A stretch of DNA of 64,000 bases from positions 62,001 through 126,000 of the forward strand of contig JADLHJ010000035.1 in assembly GCA_020848835.1 (NCBI GenBank). Direction: 5' to 3'. Below, piece after piece: positions 43,154-51,548 of the stretch (position 1 is the first letter of the stretch; each line of letters begins with the position of its first letter). The notes under the pieces are model-generated. The model did not search any database. It was given only the letters and a program-made list of their open reading frames with translations, and was not told the DNA's origin. A program made the translations under genes and the position numbers. Origin of the DNA: Candidatus Hydrogenedentota bacterium. Its GTDB lineage: Bacteria > Hydrogenedentota > Hydrogenedentia > Hydrogenedentales > SLHB01.

Positions 43154-44182
43154 TCAGCGTCCCCGGTAGTCCGGTTCCTTCACGTTCTTCAACAATGTAT
43201 CCACGATCTGCGCGGAAGTTATGCCTTCACCCGCGGCTTTGTAGTTCGGTAAAATGCGGTGTTCAAACACAGGCTTCGCGATGGAGCGTACATCGTCGCA
43301 CGATGGCGACGGCCTGCCATCAAGCAGAGCGAGCGTCTTCGCGCCAAGCACGAGATACTGCGATGCGCGCGGGCCCGCGCCCCATTCCACGTACTCGTTT
43401 ACATAGGCGTTCTGTTTATCGCCACTGGGCCGAGAAGCTCGCGCGAGGTCGACTGCATATTCGAGCACGTGACTGGACACAGGCACGCGGCGCACCAGCG
43501 CCTGAAAGCGCAGCACTTCTTCTTTGTTGAACACGGGCCGCACAGTTGGAAATTCGGTCGTTGTCGTGTCGCTGACGATTTTTAATTCGTCTGCGCGATC
43601 GGGATACGAAATGTTGATGCTGAACATGAAGCGATCGAGTTGCGCTTCCGGCAACGGATACGTGCCCTCGTGTTCGATCGGATTCTGCGTTGCAAGCACA
43701 AAGAACGGCGGATCGAGATGATACGTCTTCCCTGCCGCAGTGACGGTCAATTCCTGCATCGCTTCGAGCAGCGCCGCCTGCGTTTTCGGCGGCGTACGAT
43801 TAATTTCGTCTGCAAGAATGAGATTGGCAAAGAGCGGACCCTTCACAAAGTTCATATAACGGTTGCCCGTGCCGGCATCCGTCTGTAGAATCTCGGTCCC
43901 GGTAATATCGGATGGCATCAGATCCGGCGTGAATTGGATTCGCTTGAAATCCCATCCCAACGCCTGGGCCAAAGTCTTAACCAGCAAGGTTTTGGCCAGC
44001 CCGGGCACACCAATGATCAGCCCGTGCCCGCGTGAAAACAGGGCCGTAAGCACCTCGCGCAGAATGCGGTCCTGCCCCACGATGACCGTGTGCAGCGCAA
44101 CCTTCAACTCCCGCACCTTTGCGGTGAATTCCTGTGCCGCCTCCACGTCGCCACGCTCGGTCAATGCTGGATTAACTGCCAT
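43154..44182 (-). CDS. MoxR family AAA+ ATPase
   Basis: 342 aa chaperone-type ATPase. Walker A is GVPGLAKTLLVK, Walker B is LILADEINRTPPKTQAALLE, sensor 1 is FFVLATQNPIEHEGTYPLPE with the family-specific AQLDRF (arginine finger region), and a C-terminal lid domain follows. MoxR proteins drive assembly or activation of enzyme complexes, often with metal or cofactor insertion, as known for MoxR, NorQ and CbbQ. First gene of the eight-gene minus cluster; GGAGG lies close upstream of the ATG. The plus-strand RRM gene diverges 333 bases away. Confidence 0.94.
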   Translation of the reverse strand: MAVNPALTERGDVEAAQEFTAKVRELKVALHTVIVGQDRILREVLTALFSRGHGLIIGVPGLAKTLLVKTLAQALGWDFKRIQFTPDLMPSDITGTEILQTDAGTGNRYMNFVKGPLFANLILADEINRTPPKTQAALLEAMQELTVTAAGKTYHLDPPFFVLATQNPIEHEGTYPLPEAQLDRFMFSINISYPDRADELKIVSDTTTTEFPTVRPVFNKEEVLRFQALVRRVPVSSHVLEYAVDLARASRPSGDKQNAYVNEYVEWGAGPRASQYLVLGAKTLALLDGRPSPSCDDVRSIAKPVFEHRILPNYKAAGEGITSAQIVDTLLKNVKEPDYRGR

Positions 44183-44339
44183 GAACCCTCCACCGGGAAA
44201 TCCACTTTTGAGGTCTGCTCGAACGAAAAAAAACTGCCGCGCCTGGGCCTTATCCTACCCCCATCGCCCCACGGAATCCACCCTCGAAACTGCCCGCCAA
44301 CGCCTCAAAACCCTATTGCGCAATTCTTTACAACTGTGC

Positions 44340-44374
44340 TATAACTTCCCCGATGGGACGCCCAGTTGGCGTCC
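44340..44374 (+). promoter_or_regulatory. Possible -10 element and leader hairpin of the RRM gene
   Basis: TATAAC (44340-44345) with a poor -35 (TTGCGC, 18 bases upstream) is a candidate promoter. Just downstream is a perfect 7-bp inverted repeat GGACGCC-cagtt-GGCGTCC (44356-44374). This would give a leader of about 165 nt before the RRM start. The rest of the MoxR-RRM gap (44183-44339) holds nothing I recognise apart from the region where the MoxR promoter must lie. Confidence 0.35.
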
Positions 44375-44515
44375 ATAGTTCGAGACATTTGGTTCCGTTC
44401 GCTGCCATTGATCCCGACGACGCGCACCGTAGTGCTAGCCGTTCCTTGGTTGCCTGGCCCCTTGTCCTTGAACGCATCGAATAGTTTTGCAAAGGCAACA
44501 CAAAGGAATTGTTCA

Positions 44516-44845
44516 ATGAACCTGTACGTCGGAAATCTGTCTTACACCACGACAGAAGGCTCGCTTCGCAAAGCGTTCGAAGCGTACGGCGCGGTGGATT
44601 CCGCCCGCATCATCATCGACAAAATGACCGACAAGTCGAAAGGTTTCGCGTTTGTCGAAATGCCGAATTCCAACGAAGCAAAGGCCGCGATTGAAGGCCT
44701 TGATGGTAAAGACCTTGATGGCCGTCCCTTGCGCGTAAACGAAGCGCGCCCGAAGACCGAAGGCGGCGGCGGTGGTGGTGGCCGCGGCGGTCGTGGTGGC
44801 GGCGGTTACGGTGGCGGCGGTGGTGGCCGTGGCCGCGACTGGTAA
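44516..44845 (+). CDS. RRM RNA-binding protein with Gly-rich tail
   Basis: 109 aa. One RNA recognition motif with RNP2 LYVGNL (residues 3-8) and RNP1 KGFAFVEM, followed by a Gly/Arg-rich tail (GGRGGRGGGGYGGGG) ending in GRGRDW. This is the common bacterial glycine-rich RNA-binding protein, often cold-inducible in cyanobacteria; here it probably acts in RNA folding or stability. The start at 44516 has AAGGAA seven bases upstream and opens directly on the RRM; the frame is open to 44366 but that part is leader. A terminator follows. Confidence 0.95.
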   Translation: MNLYVGNLSYTTTEGSLRKAFEAYGAVDSARIIIDKMTDKSKGFAFVEMPNSNEAKAAIEGLDGKDLDGRPLRVNEARPKTEGGGGGGGRGGRGGGGYGGGGGGRGRDW

Positions 44846-44866
44846 GTCGGTTCACAATTAATATTC

Positions 44867-44905
44867 AAAGGCCGTGCCAGTATTGGCGCGGTCTTTTTCT
44901 TTTTT
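44867..44905 (+). terminator. Rho-independent terminator of the RRM gene
   Basis: AAAGGCCGTGCC-agtatt-GGCGCGGTCTTT with two G-T wobbles (44867-44896), followed by a T-rich run TTTTTCTTTTTT. Confidence 0.85.
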
Positions 44906-44950
44906 GAGGTATAATGCTATTGGCGGAGCGAATTCATCGGGGAGTTTGCA

Positions 44951-45769
44951 ATGGAGCGCGCACGGCGCAGGGCGCTTTATGTCGTTGTAACTGGTTTGGC
45001 GACGATCGTGTCCATAATTATCATGGTGACGATGGCGGGAAAAGAAGTGCCCCCACACACCATCCCAAATGACGCGGGTCTCCATTCCACAATGATTTGG
45101 TTCGAGCTCGCGTACACTCCGCAGGAAATCTTTGACAATCTCGGCCCGGTAAACTCGCCTCACGGCCCCATGCGACGGTCACAACTCGACATCACAAACC
45201 GATACGACTACGCATTCATGGTGTGCTATAGCCTGTTTAACGCTGCGCTTATGTATCTCGTTACACACCTGAATGTTTATCGTTTGAAGTCGCTGATTAA
45301 ACTTCGTGTATTTCTGGTGCTTGGCTTGTTGCTGTGCGTGGCGATGTTGGTCGGCGATATTGTCGAGAACATGCAGCTGATCGAACTGACCAAGACGCTG
45401 TCCGTCGCGGATATCGAACGTACAAACCTGATGTCCAATTTGGTGTATTGGACCCGCGTCAAATGGGGAGCCATCTTTCTCGCATGTTTGATGTTAAGCG
45501 CGGGATACGCGTCGTACTTTCGCCGGATACCGACGCTGTTGCTACCCGCAGTCTACGCTGTCGCTGGAATTTCCGGACTCATTGCCATCTCGCTGGCAGA
45601 TACTCGCATTGTCATGGAAATGTTGAGCACGCGCGCGATTGCCGTTGCGTGGACGGCGTCATTGCTCCATGCTGGACTTGTCGTGGTGCGCGGCCCCGTG
45701 GGTTTTCCGCTTCCCGAGCACCTGCACGTTCGCCATGCGACGGTCGCCGAAGCCGATGTCAAGGCCTAA
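44951..45769 (+). CDS. Polytopic membrane protein of unknown function
   Basis: 272 aa. GGGGAG precedes the ATG. Hydrophobic helices at about residues 8-30, 88-108, 118-138, 170-188, 196-217 and 226-246, with an extracytoplasmic loop of about 55 residues after the first helix (VPPHTIPNDAGLHSTMIWFE, MRRSQLDITNRYDYAFMVCY). A short charged segment QLIELTKTLSVADIERTN lies between helices three and four. I recognise no family. Monocistronic between the RRM terminator and the convergent CPBP gene. Confidence 0.65.
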   Translation: MERARRRALYVVVTGLATIVSIIIMVTMAGKEVPPHTIPNDAGLHSTMIWFELAYTPQEIFDNLGPVNSPHGPMRRSQLDITNRYDYAFMVCYSLFNAALMYLVTHLNVYRLKSLIKLRVFLVLGLLLCVAMLVGDIVENMQLIELTKTLSVADIERTNLMSNLVYWTRVKWGAIFLACLMLSAGYASYFRRIPTLLLPAVYAVAGISGLIAISLADTRIVMEMLSTRAIAVAWTASLLHAGLVVVRGPVGFPLPEHLHVRHATVAEADVKA

Positions 45770-45831
45770 CCCCTGAAACAATTGGGGCCGTCTCATCCTT
45801 GTTGCGTGTGTCAGTCCGATTTTGCCCGGTT

Positions 45832-46530
45832 CTACACGATTACCAGGAATGCGGCCAAACCCACTTCCACACTCCCATGTACAATCAGCGGCAACATCAA
45901 ATTCTTCCGCGTGACCGTCCACACCGTAAATGCGATACCGGCGACAAACATTGCGGCCATTTCGATCGGATCCTTTTGCAGGTGGTAAAGCGCTTCGGAA
46001 ACCGGCACGAGTAACCAACCCCAGCGCGGCCACTTCTCTGCAACGGCGCGCAGCAGAAAATACCGGTGCATGAATTCCCATCCAAGCAACCACGAGGCTG
46101 TCCACAAGAACTGCTGATACAGCATCGATATTTTCACCGCCGATGAATGTTTTGAAGCGGAGGGATACCACTCCCTCAATTGCGGGATGTATAAAATCGA
46201 AAGCACGCTCGCGATACCGATCGCGACCATGCCGAGCAGCAGATAAATGTCCGCGCGCTTCCACCGCGCGAAACCGAAATAACCCCAGTCCATGCGCGGC
46301 AGGCAAATAGCAGCGGGAACCACGAGCCAAAACACGAACTTGAAGAAATCGAACTGGGCCAGCGCGCCGTCGCCCCGCCAACTGAACACCGACCACTTGA
46401 TCGTGAAATCGATTGCGCCAAGATCGAAATGCCAGCGCACGCCGTTCGCGGCGAGCGTATCCACAAGAAGCACAATAAATACATAGATGCAAACAAACCA
46501 CACGCGTTTGCTTCCGCCCGTTCCCAGCAT
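45832..46530 (-). CDS. CPBP family intramembrane metalloprotease-like protein
   Basis: 232 aa with about six hydrophobic segments. The CPBP (Abi) motifs are recognisable: LLGWEFMHRYFLLRA (motif 1, usually EExxxR; here WEFMHR keeps one Glu and the Arg), VSEALYHLQKDPIEMAAMFV (motif 2 with His) and LPLIVHGSVEVGLAAFL (motif 3 with His). The second Glu of motif 1 is absent, so proteolytic activity is not certain. Three bases from the endonuclease III gene upstream, so probably co-transcribed with nth and polX. Confidence 0.75.
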   Translation of the reverse strand: MLGTGGSKRVWFVCIYVFIVLLVDTLAANGVRWHFDLGAIDFTIKWSVFSWRGDGALAQFDFFKFVFWLVVPAAICLPRMDWGYFGFARWKRADIYLLLGMVAIGIASVLSILYIPQLREWYPSASKHSSAVKISMLYQQFLWTASWLLGWEFMHRYFLLRAVAEKWPRWGWLLVPVSEALYHLQKDPIEMAAMFVAGIAFTVWTVTRKNLMLPLIVHGSVEVGLAAFLVIV

Positions 46531-46533
46531 GCG

Positions 46534-47211
46534 CTATCTCGCGATCTTCTTGCCGGCGGGCGTATCCGGAAATGGACACAACTCGCGCACGGGACATTTA
46601 GAACAGAGCGGCGCACGCGCAATGCAGACAGCGCGACCGTGAAACACCATGCAATGGGAGAAGATATTCCAATCCTCTTTCGGCAGGATTTTCATGATAT
46701 CTTGTTCGATTTTTTTCGGATCGTCGCTCTTGGTAAACCCAAGCCGGTTCGTCACGCGCGTACAATGCGTATCGACGATTACACCGGGCACGCCGAAGCA
46801 TTCGCCGAGTATCACGTTCGCGGTCTTGCGGCCTACACCGTCCAATGTCAGCAGCTCGTCCATTGCGCCAGGCACTTTACCGTTAAAATGCTCAATGATC
46901 TTTTTGCAGGCATTGCGGATGCTCTTTGCTTTCTGTCGATAGAATCCGCACGAATGAATCGCGTCTTCCAGTTCACCTTCGGGCGAATTGAGATAGTCTT
47001 TTGGGGTCTTGTATTTCTTGAACAACGATTTCGTAACGATATTCACACGCTCGTCGGTACATTGCGCGGCGAGAATGGTCGCGACCATCAGTTGCAGCGG
47101 CGCAATAAAATCCAGCGAGCACGTTGCATCCGGGTATTGGTTCTTCAACCGCTTAAGCACTTCTGCGGCGCGTTCGCGATTGGCAGCCTGCGTGAATTTA
47201 AAAGTTGCCAC
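46534..47211 (-). CDS. nth: Endonuclease III (DNA glycosylase/AP lyase)
   Basis: 225 aa base-excision-repair enzyme that removes oxidised pyrimidines. Helix-hairpin-helix LLTLDGVGRKTANVILGECF carries the catalytic Lys (GRKTA); the catalytic Asp is in GVIVDTHCTRVTNRLGF. The C-terminal iron-sulfur cluster loop C-x6-C-x2-C-x5-C is intact (CIARAPLCSKCPVRELC). I choose GTG 47211, one base after the polX stop, which gives the usual family length; the longer frame to 47247 overlaps polX by 35 bases and adds twelve unconserved residues. Confidence 0.93.
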   Translation of the reverse strand: MATFKFTQAANRERAAEVLKRLKNQYPDATCSLDFIAPLQLMVATILAAQCTDERVNIVTKSLFKKYKTPKDYLNSPEGELEDAIHSCGFYRQKAKSIRNACKKIIEHFNGKVPGAMDELLTLDGVGRKTANVILGECFGVPGVIVDTHCTRVTNRLGFTKSDDPKKIEQDIMKILPKEDWNIFSHCMVFHGRAVCIARAPLCSKCPVRELCPFPDTPAGKKIAR

Positions 47212-47212
47212 G

Positions 47213-48913
47213 CTACTTGCCCTTTCGCCACGCAAAGAGTTGTTCAAGCGTCATGCAGTTGATGATGTGCTCCGGCCCGAGCCAGCCCTTCCGCGCAATG
47301 CCCACACCGTATTGCATGTTGTCCATTCCCTCTACGCTGTGCGCATCGGGGCCGATGCTGAACATCGCGCCCTTGTCGCGCGCGCGTTTCACGTGCCGCC
47401 AGTCCATATCCAGCCGGCGCGGGTCCGCATTAATCTCGATCGCCACGCGATTGAGCACGCAGGCGTCGACAATCTTGTCGGTTTCCAGCGGGTATCCTTC
47501 CCGCATTAACAACAAGCGTCCGGTCATATGACCGAGAATCGAGGTATAGGGATTCTCGACGGCCTTTAAGACCCGTTTGGTGGCGTCTGCTTCATTCATA
47601 TTTAATCCGCTGTGCACCGAAGCAATAATCAGTTCAAACGATTTCAATACATCTTCTTCGTAGTCGAGCGAGCCATCCGCGCGGATGTCCGATTCAATGC
47701 TTTTCACAATGCGGAACCGTTTCAGCGTCGCATTAAGCGCGTCAATTTCTCGGTGCTGCTTCATCACGGCCGCGGGAACAAGCCCCCCCGCGTAGGCAGC
47801 GGTTTGGCTGTGATCGGAGAGGACAATGTACGCGTACTTTCGATCGATTGCCCCGCGCGCCATTTGCTCTATCGTTGCCTTGCCGTCGCTGTATGTCGAA
47901 TGACAATGGATCATCCCGATCAGATCGTCGCGCTCGATCAAGCGTGGCGTTTCTTTCAACTCCAGTTCACCCATGTCCTCACGCAGCTCAGGTTGGATGT
48001 AGGGGAGATCCAACAATTTGAAGATGGATGTTTCATCTTCGCAGGGCACTAGCGTGTCGCCGCGAAATACACCGTACTCGTTCATCTTCAAGTCGCGGTC
48101 TTTTGCGCGTTGGCGCATGGCGACGTTGTGTTCCTTGCTGCCCGTGAAATGGTGGAGTGCAAAGGGAAACTCTTCGTCCGTTACCACGCGTAAATCCGCG
48201 GCGATACCACTTTGCAAGACTACACTGGATTTGGTGTCGCCGTGCCCTGTAACGCGCTCGACATTTGGCGCTTCGATAAAGCGTTTCATCAGCGCCTCGG
48301 GTTTCTTGGAAGACGCGACGATATCGATATCTTTGATCACTTCTTTGCGGCGCCGAAGACTGCCGGCAAGTTCAATCCGAATCACTGCCTTGTCCTCGGA
48401 CAGCCATTCCAGCAGCTTTTCCGCCTCGGCCTTGGCTTTGTGAATCAGGTGTAAGCCCTGGTTCTGGCGCGCGTACGCGATCCCCTCCAAGATTTTCTTC
48501 TCGGTTTTTTCGCCGAATCCTTTCAGCGCCGCCACCGTGCCGTTGCAGGCCTGCTCCAACTCGTCCAGCGATTTAATATTTAGATCTTCGTGCAGGACTT
48601 TTATTTTCTTCGCGCCCAGACCCGGGATCCGAAACAAGTCAAATAAGGTCTTTGGATACTTCGCGCGCAGCTCATGGTGATACGCAAGGCTGCCGCTGGT
48701 AACCAACTCTTCGATCTTCTGCTCCAGTGCGTCGCCGACGCCTTTGATCTCCCGCAATCGTCCTTCTCGCACGAGTACTTCGAGATCGGACTCGTTCTTC
48801 TCAATCTCGCGCGCAACGTTCACGTAAGACCGCGCCTTGAACGGGTTCTCGCCCGATAGTTCAAGCAGCATCGCGATTTCTTCAAGAATCGCGCAAACTT
48901 CTTTTTTCGTCAT
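47213..48913 (-). CDS. polX: DNA polymerase X with PHP domain
   Basis: 566 aa repair polymerase. N-terminal 8-kDa and HhH regions (LREIKGVGDALEQKIEELVT, FDLFRIPGLGAKKIKVLHED), a Pol X palm with ELAGSLRRRKEVIKDIDIVA (the D-x-D catalytic pair), then the C-terminal PHP phosphoesterase/exonuclease domain with GMIHCHSTYSDGKATIEQ (HxH), YIVLSDHSQTAAYAGGL, IESDIRADGSLDY, ASVHSGLNMNEA, ILGHMTGR and IGPDAHSVEGM. All PHP ligands are visible. The length and layout are those of bacterial PolX. It is followed by nth, forming a small base-excision-repair operon. Confidence 0.95.
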   Translation of the reverse strand: MTKKEVCAILEEIAMLLELSGENPFKARSYVNVAREIEKNESDLEVLVREGRLREIKGVGDALEQKIEELVTSGSLAYHHELRAKYPKTLFDLFRIPGLGAKKIKVLHEDLNIKSLDELEQACNGTVAALKGFGEKTEKKILEGIAYARQNQGLHLIHKAKAEAEKLLEWLSEDKAVIRIELAGSLRRRKEVIKDIDIVASSKKPEALMKRFIEAPNVERVTGHGDTKSSVVLQSGIAADLRVVTDEEFPFALHHFTGSKEHNVAMRQRAKDRDLKMNEYGVFRGDTLVPCEDETSIFKLLDLPYIQPELREDMGELELKETPRLIERDDLIGMIHCHSTYSDGKATIEQMARGAIDRKYAYIVLSDHSQTAAYAGGLVPAAVMKQHREIDALNATLKRFRIVKSIESDIRADGSLDYEEDVLKSFELIIASVHSGLNMNEADATKRVLKAVENPYTSILGHMTGRLLLMREGYPLETDKIVDACVLNRVAIEINADPRRLDMDWRHVKRARDKGAMFSIGPDAHSVEGMDNMQYGVGIARKGWLGPEHIINCMTLEQLFAWRKGK

Positions 48914-48987
48914 GGTGTCCTCTTATCTATGCAGCGCGTAAACAAGAGTAACGCACTGCACAGGGAAAATAGAATTTGCGCGAACGA

Positions 48988-49008
48988 AGTCAGGAGTCAG
49001 GAGTCAGG
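48988..49008. repeat. Triple 7-bp tandem repeat at a stop codon
   Basis: AGTCAGG repeated three times in a row. It contains the last codons and stop of the isomerase-like gene, so changes in copy number would alter the protein end. Confidence 0.85.
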
Positions 49009-49850
49009 AGATTACGATTTATTTTGTTTTGTAGGAACGCGACAGCGCTGGGCACTTGCGCTTCGGTGAGATTGTGCAGAATCAATGGCCCCCGGTAACC
49101 GACACGCGCGAGTAAGGCTATATAGCGATCGTAGTCCAATAATCCCGTACCCGCAGCTTCATGTCCCGCGTCGCCGTCGCGGCTTAGATCCTTCGCGTGC
49201 GCTAAGACGATGTCATCGCCGAGTAAATCGAATGCCTCTTCGAGTATTTCATGCATGCGCGGCAGTTCGCCTGCGCGATACAAATTTGCTCCGTCGATAC
49301 ACACCCGCAACCGCGTGGAATGAATTTCGTCGAGTAAACGCCGGCCTTTCCTCGCCGTATCGACAACGTTTGACACCTCTGGCTCAAAAGCAAGTGTCAC
49401 ATCGTGCCGCTCTGCGATCTTTACCGCGCACTCCATCGTCGCGCAGAGATCGCGCCACGCCTCGGGTGAGTCGTTGTCGGCATGACGCCGCCACATGTTT
49501 TCCGGATCGCGCGTGCCGGTGCTCATCGTAATAACGCGCGTGCCGAGGGCAGTGCATGCCGAGGCCAGGACATCCAGCCTGCGCAAGCCCGCTTCGCGTT
49601 GCGCAGTGTCCGGGTGGATTACGTTGAATGTGCCCGACAGGGCGGCCATGGCGATACCTTTGGCTGCGCAGGCCCGCGCGATGTGTTCCGCGAGCGACTG
49701 TTCGATGGTATCGGGCATGCTGGCGAGGCCCGCGCACGCCATATTGAATTGAACGCTGCGAATACCTTGCATGGCGACGGCGTCAATTACCTCTTCGACT
49801 GTACGGCGCGCGAATGTCTTGGCAAAAATTCCCGGGTACATTGCGTTCAC
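48990..49850 (-). CDS. Sugar phosphate isomerase/epimerase (xylose isomerase-like TIM barrel)
   Basis: 286 aa AP-endonuclease-2/xylose-isomerase-type barrel. Strands and ligands: GIRSVQFNMACAGL, GIAMAALSGTFNVIHPD, GTRVITMSTGTRDPENMW, DVTLAFEPEVSNVVDTA (catalytic Glu), RVCIDGANLYRAGELPRM (metal Asp), IVLAHAKDLSRDGDAGHEAA (His) and LILHNLTEAQVPSAVAF. This is the typical metal-dependent isomerase/epimerase layout; the sugar is unknown. GTG 49850 overlaps the hydrolase stop (GTGA); ATG 49841 is an alternative. The stop codon lies within a short tandem repeat (AGTCAGG three times, 48988-49008). Confidence 0.85.
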   Translation of the reverse strand: MNAMYPGIFAKTFARRTVEEVIDAVAMQGIRSVQFNMACAGLASMPDTIEQSLAEHIARACAAKGIAMAALSGTFNVIHPDTAQREAGLRRLDVLASACTALGTRVITMSTGTRDPENMWRRHADNDSPEAWRDLCATMECAVKIAERHDVTLAFEPEVSNVVDTARKGRRLLDEIHSTRLRVCIDGANLYRAGELPRMHEILEEAFDLLGDDIVLAHAKDLSRDGDAGHEAAGTGLLDYDRYIALLARVGYRGPLILHNLTEAQVPSAVAFLQNKINRNLLTPDS

Positions 49851-50647
49851 ATCTTTACTTTCTTGGAATCAGGCCCAATGATCGGCGAAAGCCATTGCAG
49901 TATTTGACCGATCGCATTTTCGTTCGTATCCAACAGATCGGTGCCGTGCGCCGCGCCCGCGTATTCGTGCAGGTCACAATGCCCTGGCGCGAGCTTTTCG
50001 AGCGCGGTGCAAGTATCGGCCGAATACGCGTCCCCTATTGCGTCCATCAACAACACCGGGCGCGTTTTTAATTGCTTGAAAGGCTCCTCAACCGTCACGC
50101 CGCGATAATCCATTCCCGGTGAAATCATGCCCACCGCCTGAATATCGGGATCCGTGGTTGCATAGCGTAGCGCCAGATTTGCGCCGATACTCGCGCCGAT
50201 TACCGCGATATTTTCTGTATCGGCACCATTCTCGATAAGGGACTTTTTCGCGGCCTCAATATCATGAAGGACCCCGAGCCAATCCTCCGTCTTGAAAGAT
50301 TTGTGCGACGTATTCTCCCCATTGCGCACCGTGCTGTCGCCGTGCCCGCGCATATCGATTGCGATCGCCATATACCCTTCGCGTTGCGCGGCACGGGCAA
50401 AGTTCTGCCATCGTTCGCGCGTGCTGCCCAGCATGGGAACGAGAACTAGCCCCGGTGGTTTTGTTTGGTCCGCCGGATACATCGTAGCCGCGATGGTGTA
50501 GCCGTCGGACGTTGCGAACTTGACTTCGCGCGAAGCGCTGGCAGCGGGCGCGTCATTTTTCGCGGAACAGCCGCAGGCGACGGACAGCGCTGTGAGTGCA
50601 CAAGCACGCGACAGGGTCAAAATGGTTGAAAAAGCAGGCTGGCGCAT
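49847..50647 (-). CDS. Alpha/beta hydrolase lipoprotein
   Basis: 266 aa. Signal peptide with lipobox VACGC (ALTALSVACGCSAKN). The alpha/beta hydrolase fold follows: GLVLVPMLGSTRERWQNFAR, AIAIDMRGHGDS, nucleophile Ser in VIGASIGANLALRYA (GxSxG), acidic residue in LLMDAIGDAYSADTC, and His in YAGAAHGTDLL. Envelope-located esterase or peptidase-like enzyme with unknown substrate. ATG 50647 is used since the upstream frame starts only at TTG 50707 and adds a hydrophilic stretch before the signal. Its stop overlaps the isomerase gene downstream. Confidence 0.85.
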   Translation of the reverse strand: MRQPAFSTILTLSRACALTALSVACGCSAKNDAPAASASREVKFATSDGYTIAATMYPADQTKPPGLVLVPMLGSTRERWQNFARAAQREGYMAIAIDMRGHGDSTVRNGENTSHKSFKTEDWLGVLHDIEAAKKSLIENGADTENIAVIGASIGANLALRYATTDPDIQAVGMISPGMDYRGVTVEEPFKQLKTRPVLLMDAIGDAYSADTCTALEKLAPGHCDLHEYAGAAHGTDLLDTNENAIGQILQWLSPIIGPDSKKVKM

Positions 50648-50704
50648 CTCGTAATCGTAAACGCCCTCACAGTCGTAATCGAATTTGCGCGCACGAAATC
50701 CAGA

Positions 50705-50743
50705 CAAAAAGCGGGGCCGCGACGCGCGTGCGTCGCGGCCCGC
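50705..50743 (-). terminator. Rho-independent terminator of the SCP2 gene
   Basis: GGGCCGCGACGC-gcgt-GCGTCGCGGCCC (50714-50725 with 50730-50741), 12-bp GC-rich stem. On the minus strand TTTTTGTC follows. Just downstream of the SCP2 gene. Confidence 0.85.
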
Positions 50744-50760
50744 ACAAACTAAATCCCTCG

Positions 50761-51087
50761 TTACTTTCCGAGAGCGAAAACGTTTTGCAGTTTCATGGCG
50801 AGGCCCATGTCGCCCTTAATCTTCAGCTTTCCGGTAAGGAATGCGGTCTGCCCGCTCAGTTTGCCGGAGACGATGTCGAGCCAATTCTGGTCCGTTGCCG
50901 TGAGCGTGATGCTGGGGCTTTCCGCCGGACCTTCGACGACTGACGCTGCGCCGTCCGCCAGTTTCACGTGCCAAGTGCCGCCCTGATCGCCGGTGATGTC
51001 GAATTGATACGTCGCATTCATGCCCGCGATCTTCGTCGGATCGACTTTACCCTGAAGTTCGCTGAAGAATTCTGCCACTGTCGCCAT
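50761..51087 (-). CDS. SCP2 sterol-binding domain protein
   Basis: 108 aa single-domain protein of the SCP-2 lipid-binding fold: VAEFFSELQGKVDPTKIAGM, YQFDITGDQGGTWHVKLADG, ITLTATDQNWLDIVSGKLSG and TGKLKIKGDMGLAMKLQNVF. It binds hydrophobic ligands such as acyl chains in the cytoplasm; no enzyme partner is adjacent. GAGGAGG lies seven bases before the ATG and a terminator follows, so it is a single-gene unit. Confidence 0.93.
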   Translation of the reverse strand: MATVAEFFSELQGKVDPTKIAGMNATYQFDITGDQGGTWHVKLADGAASVVEGPAESPSITLTATDQNWLDIVSGKLSGQTAFLTGKLKIKGDMGLAMKLQNVFALGK

Positions 51088-51548
51088 GGTCTGCCTCCTC
51101 GTTTTGATTGGTTCCGCTCCATGGCCACAGCCTGACGGACGCCAATCACGTCCCGTTTATTTACCTACTGACCGGTCGCATCCCGCCGCGCGGAAACCGC
51201 CGTTGTCACTCCACCGTTATAAGTTTGCACTGCCTCACGTTCGCCGAAAGTAACGCCTCGAGACGGACCTCCTTGCCGTGCAGCGCCGTCGCAAAACTCT
51301 AACATAGGTGTAGGTGAGGTTCAACGGCCCCAAATGTGCTGGCACCATTGTCTCAGTGTACCTGAAACGCATCTGCCCCAAATGCAATTGAGGTCCACCT
51401 CCTCCACCCTCGTTGGTCCGATTTCTCTCCCGTACTGTTGCTCCGCGTGCACTAGGGACCGTTCGCGGTCAATGCAAACCGATTGGATTGCCGCCTCACT
51501 TACCTTTAGGATGAACTTGTATGGTGGTTTGGCCGGGGGTCTGCAAGC
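51088..51548. other. Intergenic region, 461 bp
   Basis: Lies between the SCP2 gene and the divergent sensor gene. Short open frames here have no conserved features or ribosome binding sites. I see no RNA gene and no repeat. It presumably holds both promoters. Confidence 0.5.
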
